Positions 59,127 to 64,000 of a stretch of DNA of 64,000 bases are shown here, piece by piece. The notes beneath the pieces are model-generated. The model saw only the letters and a list, made by a program, of their open reading frames with translations, was not told where the DNA came from and made no database searches. Made by a program: the position numbers and the translations under genes. Every line of letters begins with the position of its first letter. The first letter of the stretch is position 1. The DNA is taken from NCBI RefSeq assembly GCF_902493135.1, contig NZ_CABUOD010000004.1:1-64000 (forward strand), in the 5' to 3' direction. Origin of the DNA: an uncultured Parabacteroides sp. (lineage in GTDB: Bacteria > Bacteroidota > Bacteroidia > Bacteroidales > Tannerellaceae).

Positions 59127-60143
59127 TTATTTTGAAACAGGTTGATGCATCATATAACTTTCAATCAAAGCAGCCATTTCCGCCGCCGGCACTTTCTCAA
59201 TCAGGCGAAGATCCCTGCCTTTTCCGTCCGGTGTCCAGCTATTGGCGCCTTCATCATCCACGACACGGAATATCCCGCGCTCAACATTGTAATAGGGTTC
59301 ATATCCTTTGACGGCCACCAGCACAGCCGTGAGATCCCAGCTCATCCGACCGTCCGGATCGCCTTCGGCAAAACAGAGCGAATAGGCGTCTTTCACCGGG
59401 CTGTCCTCCACATCCATCTGCACCAGCTTCTTCCCGGTAAAGATCACATTCCCGATTTCAAAACCGCTGAATATGATTTCCGTAGGCCATTGCTCCGCCA
59501 CCATACGGGATGCCGGGGTATCGCAATAGACATTAAATTCCTTCCCATCGGGAAACAAACCGGCCATCGAAACCACCCGTTTCACCTTCTTTGCGACCAG
59601 ATCACGACCAGAAAGCGGACTGAACTCGTCACCTCCGGAAAGCAAAAGGTCTTTCAGGTTGGTGAAAAAACCGATCGTACAGACTACAACGCTGGTATCC
59701 GGCTGCATGCTCAAAATCCGGCGATAGACCTTCACTGCATCCGGGGCATCCGAGGTTTTTGCCGTTTTATGCGGATAACAGGCCGGAAGCTCTTCAGTCC
59801 ACTTTGTCTTATGCCAGGTTGTCAACGAAGCGCCTCCCTCGCTTTTCGGGGCACCGACAGGGATGTCCGGTCGGTTGAAATAGGTGTTCAGCACTTCTAT
59901 GCAGGGTACGACGTGCTCGTCCTTATTAGACGAAACAGTCGCTAAAATGTTCACTTGTCCGCTATCTGCCAACGCATGCATCAGAGCCATCGCACCGACA
60001 TCGTCATAATCCGGCCCCAAGTCCGTATCCAATATCAGGTTGACAGGTTGCACCGTTACTTCTTCCGGAGCAGTAGCAGCCGGTCTTCCGGAACAGGCCG
60101 CCAGCAAAACAGCCAAACAGGTAAAAAGAATCGATTTCTTCAT
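59127..60143 (-). CDS. Nucleoside hydrolase lipoprotein (RusNH-like)
   Basis: The enzyme hydrolyses nucleosides to base and ribose. ATG 60143 gives a lipoprotein signal (LFTCLAVLLAACSG, Cys17). The calcium-binding IunH motif DTDLGPDYDD is at about residues 39-48. It therefore works in the periplasm. It lies 10 bp after the ADP-ribosylglycohydrolase gene. The longer start at 60221 is rejected because it lies inside that gene and gives no signal. Confidence 0.9.
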   Translation of the reverse strand: MKKSILFTCLAVLLAACSGRPAATAPEEVTVQPVNLILDTDLGPDYDDVGAMALMHALADSGQVNILATVSSNKDEHVVPCIEVLNTYFNRPDIPVGAPKSEGGASLTTWHKTKWTEELPACYPHKTAKTSDAPDAVKVYRRILSMQPDTSVVVCTIGFFTNLKDLLLSGGDEFSPLSGRDLVAKKVKRVVSMAGLFPDGKEFNVYCDTPASRMVAEQWPTEIIFSGFEIGNVIFTGKKLVQMDVEDSPVKDAYSLCFAEGDPDGRMSWDLTAVLVAVKGYEPYYNVERGIFRVVDDEGANSWTPDGKGRDLRLIEKVPAAEMAALIESYMMHQPVSK

Positions 60144-60153
60144 GTTATTGAAT

Positions 60154-61707
60154 TTATGGGTGAACAACTTGAAGAGGACTGTCGGAATAAACCAACGCCT
60201 CGTTAAAACGAACGGATGCACCCGCCACCGGGTTCAACCATTTGAATGTAAAGATATGCTTTCCTTTCGGAATTTGGTATTTCCAGAACAGATCGTGCCT
60301 GCGTGTCCTGGATGCAGCCGGTAAATTTGCCGTTTCGACAAGTTCGCCATCCATATACATTTCCACACGGGCCACATATTCTTCGTCGGCAGCACGCACA
60401 CGACCTTTAAATACGATCCCGGTTCCGTCAAGCACGACCTTGCCGACATCGGCAACTTCCCGATTCACATGGATGCGCCCGACCGGATACAATCCTTCGA
60501 AGCCTTTTTCCAGACGGACCGGGACAGGTGCTTGGCAGGCAATCGTCACGTCCTCATCTCCCACTGTTCCGCCATTTCTTTCGACCATTTGCAAGGCTTG
60601 TTTAAAAGACATTTCATACGTCCGGGTCAACGAGATATCCGTATAGGCAAAGTTCATATCCTCCACCTCTTTGAGATTTCCCATCCAGTATTCCGGTATC
60701 CGGCTATAGCCCAGAACCGTACCTAAAATACCGGCAGCCGAAGCCGGGTTGCAATCCGAATCCTGGCCGCAACGGGTCGCTATATCCATCGTCTTGAAGA
60801 AATCTCCATCGCCATACAACAATCCGATCAGGATATAAGCGCTATTAATGACCGCATCGATATTGAACGGAACGAAAACTCCGTCCGGGCAACCGATATC
60901 CTCGCTCCACTTCTTCTCACACTCGAACCAGGTACGTTTCCAGTCATCCGGAAACTCGGCATGCCAACGGATCACGTCCTGCATGCATTGGTAATACCGG
61001 CTTTGCTCCGGTATCGTTTTCAAAGCCTCAGTCACGATAAATCCGATATCATCCGAGATAAACGCAAGCGAATACATCGCCCCGACATATACACCACCAT
61101 ACCAACCATCGCCATAATTCATGATATGCCCGATCTTGTCGGATATTTCAGACGCGGAATTAGGCATACCCGGAGACATCAGCCCGGAATAATCGGCCTC
61201 TATCTGATAGTCCAGATCGTCTGCATGCGGATTGTTCAGCCAATGGCCGGATGCAGGCGGCATGATCCCCTGCAAGATATTATAACGGGCCGCTTGGTTC
61301 GCATGCCAGAGCATATAACCGGCACTGGCAAAAGCCATGGCAAACGAATCGACAGGAGCATCCAGCCCCAACCGGTCGAAGACGTCCACAAACGTCAGGT
61401 CCATATAGACATCGTCATACAAACCTGGCGAGTTTTCATACCACCACCTCATATATCCGTCTCTCCAGGGAATCGGGACATATTCCTGTATCATCGTCCC
61501 GTTATACTTGAACTCTGTCGGTCCTCCATAGGTACAACCGATCGTTTGTCCTGCCCATCCCCCTTTTATCTTATCCAACAGTTTTTCACGGCTGATGGTA
61601 AATGATTCGGGAAGAGTCGTCGTTTTTTGTCCGATCGGTTGTTGCGAACAGGAGACAGTTCCTAACAACAAAAAACCTCCCAAGACATGTAATATTGCTT
61701 TTTTCAT
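60154..61707 (-). CDS. ADP-ribosylglycohydrolase family lipoprotein (RusGH-like)
   Basis: The 517-residue protein has a lipoprotein signal (LGGFLLLGTVSCS, Cys20) and a DraG-type domain. Metal-binding motifs are YDDVYMDLTF (about residue 97) and CGQDSDCNPAS. A C-terminal beta-sandwich follows. It may release ribose or ADP-ribose from nucleotide sugars, as RusGH does in Bacteroides. It follows rusK by 23 bp and precedes the nucleoside hydrolase by 10 bp. Confidence 0.9.
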   Translation of the reverse strand: MKKAILHVLGGFLLLGTVSCSQQPIGQKTTTLPESFTISREKLLDKIKGGWAGQTIGCTYGGPTEFKYNGTMIQEYVPIPWRDGYMRWWYENSPGLYDDVYMDLTFVDVFDRLGLDAPVDSFAMAFASAGYMLWHANQAARYNILQGIMPPASGHWLNNPHADDLDYQIEADYSGLMSPGMPNSASEISDKIGHIMNYGDGWYGGVYVGAMYSLAFISDDIGFIVTEALKTIPEQSRYYQCMQDVIRWHAEFPDDWKRTWFECEKKWSEDIGCPDGVFVPFNIDAVINSAYILIGLLYGDGDFFKTMDIATRCGQDSDCNPASAAGILGTVLGYSRIPEYWMGNLKEVEDMNFAYTDISLTRTYEMSFKQALQMVERNGGTVGDEDVTIACQAPVPVRLEKGFEGLYPVGRIHVNREVADVGKVVLDGTGIVFKGRVRAADEEYVARVEMYMDGELVETANLPAASRTRRHDLFWKYQIPKGKHIFTFKWLNPVAGASVRFNEALVYSDSPLQVVHP

Positions 61708-61730
61708 ATTTATAAAGAATAAGATTTATA

Positions 61731-62660
61731 TTAAACAAAAATATCCACTTCGTTCCGGTAAGGAGCAGACGACTGCGCCCCTACACGTGTCACCGAGATA
61801 GCCGAAGCCTTGCAGGCGAACCGGGCGGCTTCTTTCAGGCTTCGCCCTTCGGATAGTGCGACAGTCAGAGCGCCATTGAATACATCGCCGGCGGCAGTCG
61901 TATCGACAGCTTCCACTTTCAGGGCGGGAACCATCTCGGCCTTTCCGCCGCTATAGATAAGCGCCCCTTTCGATCCCAATGTAATAATAACATGCTGCAC
62001 CCCCATTTCCGAAAGGAGACGGGCGGCTTCACCTGCCGACGATTCATCCGTTATCTTCACGCCGGTAATCATTTCCGCTTCTGTTTCGTTCGGCGTGATC
62101 AAATATAAATGACGGAGCAGATCGGCCGGTAACGGATGTGCCGGAGCCGGATTCAAAATCACTTTCTTTCCTTTTTGCCAGGCGATATCCGCAACAAAGC
62201 ACACGGTCTCCATCGGGATCTCCAGCTGCATCAGGACCAAGTCGGCCTGCTCGATAGCCTCCTCCGCCTTCACCAGGTCGGACGGCAGAAGGTTGGCATT
62301 CGCCCCCGAAGCGACGACAATGCAGTTTTCCGCTTTCTCGTCCACCGTGATCAAGGCTACACCGGAAGGGTTTCCGGAATCCGAAAAGACATAAGAGGTA
62401 TTGATTCCCTCCTCCTCGAAAAGTTGTTGTGACTGATGACCGAAGATATCGCTTCCGGTCTTGCATATAAAAGTGACGGGACCGCCCAGACGCGCTATCG
62501 CCACAGCCTGGTTCGCCCCTTTTCCTCCGGGATTCATAAAGAATGTTCCCCCCAAAATCGTTTCACCCGGACGAGGCAGATGGGCGGCTTTTATGACCAT
62601 ATCGGTATTGCTGCTACCGACCACCAGGATTTGTCGCCTGGATGTTTGTGTTGTGTCCAT
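61731..62660 (-). CDS. rbsK: Ribokinase
   Basis: The 309-residue PfkB-family kinase phosphorylates ribose to ribose-5-phosphate. It shows GGKGANQAVAIARLGG, the anion hole and catalytic Asp in TTAAGDVFNGALTVALSEG, and the NPAPAHPLP substrate strand. It is the first gene of the operon, with a -7 element at 62705. The gene corresponds to RusK of the Bacteroides rus locus. Confidence 0.95.
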   Translation of the reverse strand: MDTTQTSRRQILVVGSSNTDMVIKAAHLPRPGETILGGTFFMNPGGKGANQAVAIARLGGPVTFICKTGSDIFGHQSQQLFEEEGINTSYVFSDSGNPSGVALITVDEKAENCIVVASGANANLLPSDLVKAEEAIEQADLVLMQLEIPMETVCFVADIAWQKGKKVILNPAPAHPLPADLLRHLYLITPNETEAEMITGVKITDESSAGEAARLLSEMGVQHVIITLGSKGALIYSGGKAEMVPALKVEAVDTTAAGDVFNGALTVALSEGRSLKEAARFACKASAISVTRVGAQSSAPYRNEVDIFV

Positions 62661-62704
62661 GTTCTATTTCGTATTAAATTATGAATCTTTACAATGAAGC
62701 GTTA

Positions 62705-62712
62705 CAAATATA
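62705..62712 (-). promoter_or_regulatory. rbsK operon promoter -7 element
   Basis: TATATTTG on the minus strand, 45 bp upstream of the rbsK ATG. No TTTG at -33 distance is found. Confidence 0.5.
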
Positions 62713-62745
62713 ACACGTATATCGCTTCTTTTTCCTATATAATTC

Positions 62746-62777
62746 TTTGGAAAAGATAAACCCAAATCGTATTTTTG
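62746..62777 (+). promoter_or_regulatory. Promoter of the large helical protein gene
   Basis: TTTG (62746-62749), a 20-bp spacer and TATTTTTG (62770-62777), 48 bp upstream of the ATG at 62825. Confidence 0.65.
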
Positions 62778-62824
62778 TAACAAACATACACAGAAATATA
62801 ACTTACAGACAAGCAGATAAGTTT

Positions 62825-64000
62825 ATGAAGCAGGCCACAAAACTCAACCAGATCATCCTATTGATCCAGTCGCTTTCCAAAGCGGAAAAACGATACATCC
62901 GACTCTATACCAACCTGCAAAACGGGGATAAACATTATATGGTTTTATACGGCCTGGCCTGTGAAGGTTTCTCCGCCGAGCAGATATACGAGAAGTTTTG
63001 CAGCGAAGTGAACGAAAAAAGCTTTGAGATGGCAGCCAAACATCTTTACCGGGTATTGTTGGATTGCCTCGTCCAATTGAAAGAGAAACAGGACATACAG
63101 ACGACGATTTTCAATTATATCACAAAAGCCGGTATCCTTTTCGAACGGGAACTTTTCGACAATGCGTTTGCCGAATTGGAAAAAGCAAAGAAGCTGGCCG
63201 CTACATACGAAAACGATCCGCTCCTCCTCCTGATCTACCGTACGGAATTGAAATATCTGAGCACGCTCGGTTTCGAAGGCATCAGCGAGAAAGAATTGGT
63301 CGGTAAGCAGATGCAGATCAACGACGTGATGAAATATGCCCGCAACACAAACCTCCATCTACAACTATACGATATCCTGAAATACCGTATCACCTATAAA
63401 GGGTACGCCCGTTCGAACAAACAGAAAGATAACCTGAACGATCTTGTTTTAAGCGAACTGAACTTGATTGCCAACCATTCCTACCAGGGATTCGAGGCAC
63501 GCAAACTTCACCTGTTGTTCCAGGCAACCTACTACCTGAATACCGGAAACTATAAATCGGCGATCCGCTTCTATCAGGAACTGATCGAGCTTTTCGAAGC
63601 GAACCGCCATCTGATCCTCAATCCGCCTATCTACTACCTGAGCGCCATAGAGGGAGTATTGAACAGCCTCCATGTTGCCGGATTATACCGGGAAATGCCT
63701 TTCTTCCTATCCAAACTAAAAGAGATCGGCACGGGTAACTACCCGACAGAGTTCCTGATGGAAGTGCAAGCCCGCGGCTACCTGTACGAACTTTCGGGAT
63801 TGCTCAACACCGGACAATTCGATGCGGCAGCGCATCTTGCCGAAACCTATACCGATTTTTTATCAAAGAAAGCAGTCATGACCGGACCGGAAACCCGGCT
63901 AAAACTGGCCCTCTCTTCTTCCATCCTTTATCTTTGCCTGGGAGAACCGGCAAAAGCCCGCAAGAGTATGAAAAAGATACTCGGCTCCGACAAGTCCTTC
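62825..64000 (+). CDS. Large helical protein, 3' end beyond the window
   Basis: From ATG 62825 the frame is open to the window edge for 392 codons. I do not recognise a family. It starts MKQATKLNQIILLIQSLSK and is almost all alpha-helix, with TPR-like or HEAT-like periods (YRVLLDCLVQLKEKQ, FAELEKAKKLAATYENDPLL). No signal peptide. It is divergent from rbsK with promoters in both directions, so they may be regulated together. Confidence 0.75.
   Translation, partial: MKQATKLNQIILLIQSLSKAEKRYIRLYTNLQNGDKHYMVLYGLACEGFSAEQIYEKFCSEVNEKSFEMAAKHLYRVLLDCLVQLKEKQDIQTTIFNYITKAGILFERELFDNAFAELEKAKKLAATYENDPLLLLIYRTELKYLSTLGFEGISEKELVGKQMQINDVMKYARNTNLHLQLYDILKYRITYKGYARSNKQKDNLNDLVLSELNLIANHSYQGFEARKLHLLFQATYYLNTGNYKSAIRFYQELIELFEANRHLILNPPIYYLSAIEGVLNSLHVAGLYREMPFFLSKLKEIGTGNYPTEFLMEVQARGYLYELSGLLNTGQFDAAAHLAETYTDFLSKKAVMTGPETRLKLALSSSILYLCLGEPAKARKSMKKILGSDKSF

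Overview
The window looks like chromosomal DNA of a gut Bacteroidales, most probably Parabacteroides or a close relative; this is judged from gene content, with no database search. The evidence is repeated TAnnTTTG -7 elements (often with TTTG 19-21 bp upstream), SusD and ECF sigma remnants, BACON domains, DUF4270, type IX secretion C-terminal domains, and Asp-rich lipoprotein export signals. About 58 genes or gene remnants and four tRNAs are supported. Almost everything is ordinary dense bacterial coding sequence, with one AT-rich island at about 18.5-21.2 kb.

Layout. 0.5-2.2 kb holds three fused remnants of a polysaccharide utilisation locus (ECF sigma factor, SusD, FAD-dependent oxidoreductase). 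2.3-6.0 kb is a TlpA thioredoxin, an EFR1 flavodoxin/ferredoxin and a GH78 rhamnosidase, tightly packed. 6.1-13.5 kb carries iorAB, mltG, tRNA-Ser, tRNA-His, and ffh-folD-capA. 13.5-18.3 kb has secreted or surface proteins (M6 protease, lipoprotein, beta-helix-like protein with a frameshifted C-terminus). 18.5-21.2 kb is a type II-like restriction-modification island with a palindromic operator. 21.2-24.6 kb is gene-poor: an Rpn-type nuclease, a structured RNA candidate, a MITE-like inverted repeat and remnants.

24.6-35.2 kb is the signalling block: a lipoprotein TPR histidine kinase with a LytTR regulator, then, on the other strand, a six-gene cassette (zinc-ribbon/FHA-like protein, FHA kinase, FHA trypsin-like protein lacking its catalytic His, PP2C phosphatase, membrane kinase, triple-BACON protein). 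This cassette is the best candidate for a little-described system. 35.3-45.0 kb has a MATE pump, panC and panD, and glycogen genes (GT5-like protein, GH57, GT4, debranching enzyme). 45.3-54.3 kb is housekeeping: M3 peptidase, dCMP deaminase, S41 protease, formyltetrahydrofolate cyclo-ligase, recF-dciA-like, ribH, tRNA-Tyr and tRNA-Gly.

54.8-58.0 kb has glycerate kinase, a GT2/GtrA pair and an unknown protein. 58.1-62.7 kb is a compact ribose/nucleoside operon like the Bacteroides rus locus but without SusC/SusD genes: ribokinase, ADP-ribosylglycohydrolase, nucleoside hydrolase and sugar permease. The window ends inside a large helical-repeat-like protein gene.

Several intergenic gaps contain short arrays whose core repeats every 21-23 bp (or 11 bp), usually with an inverted copy; the core differs from locus to locus.
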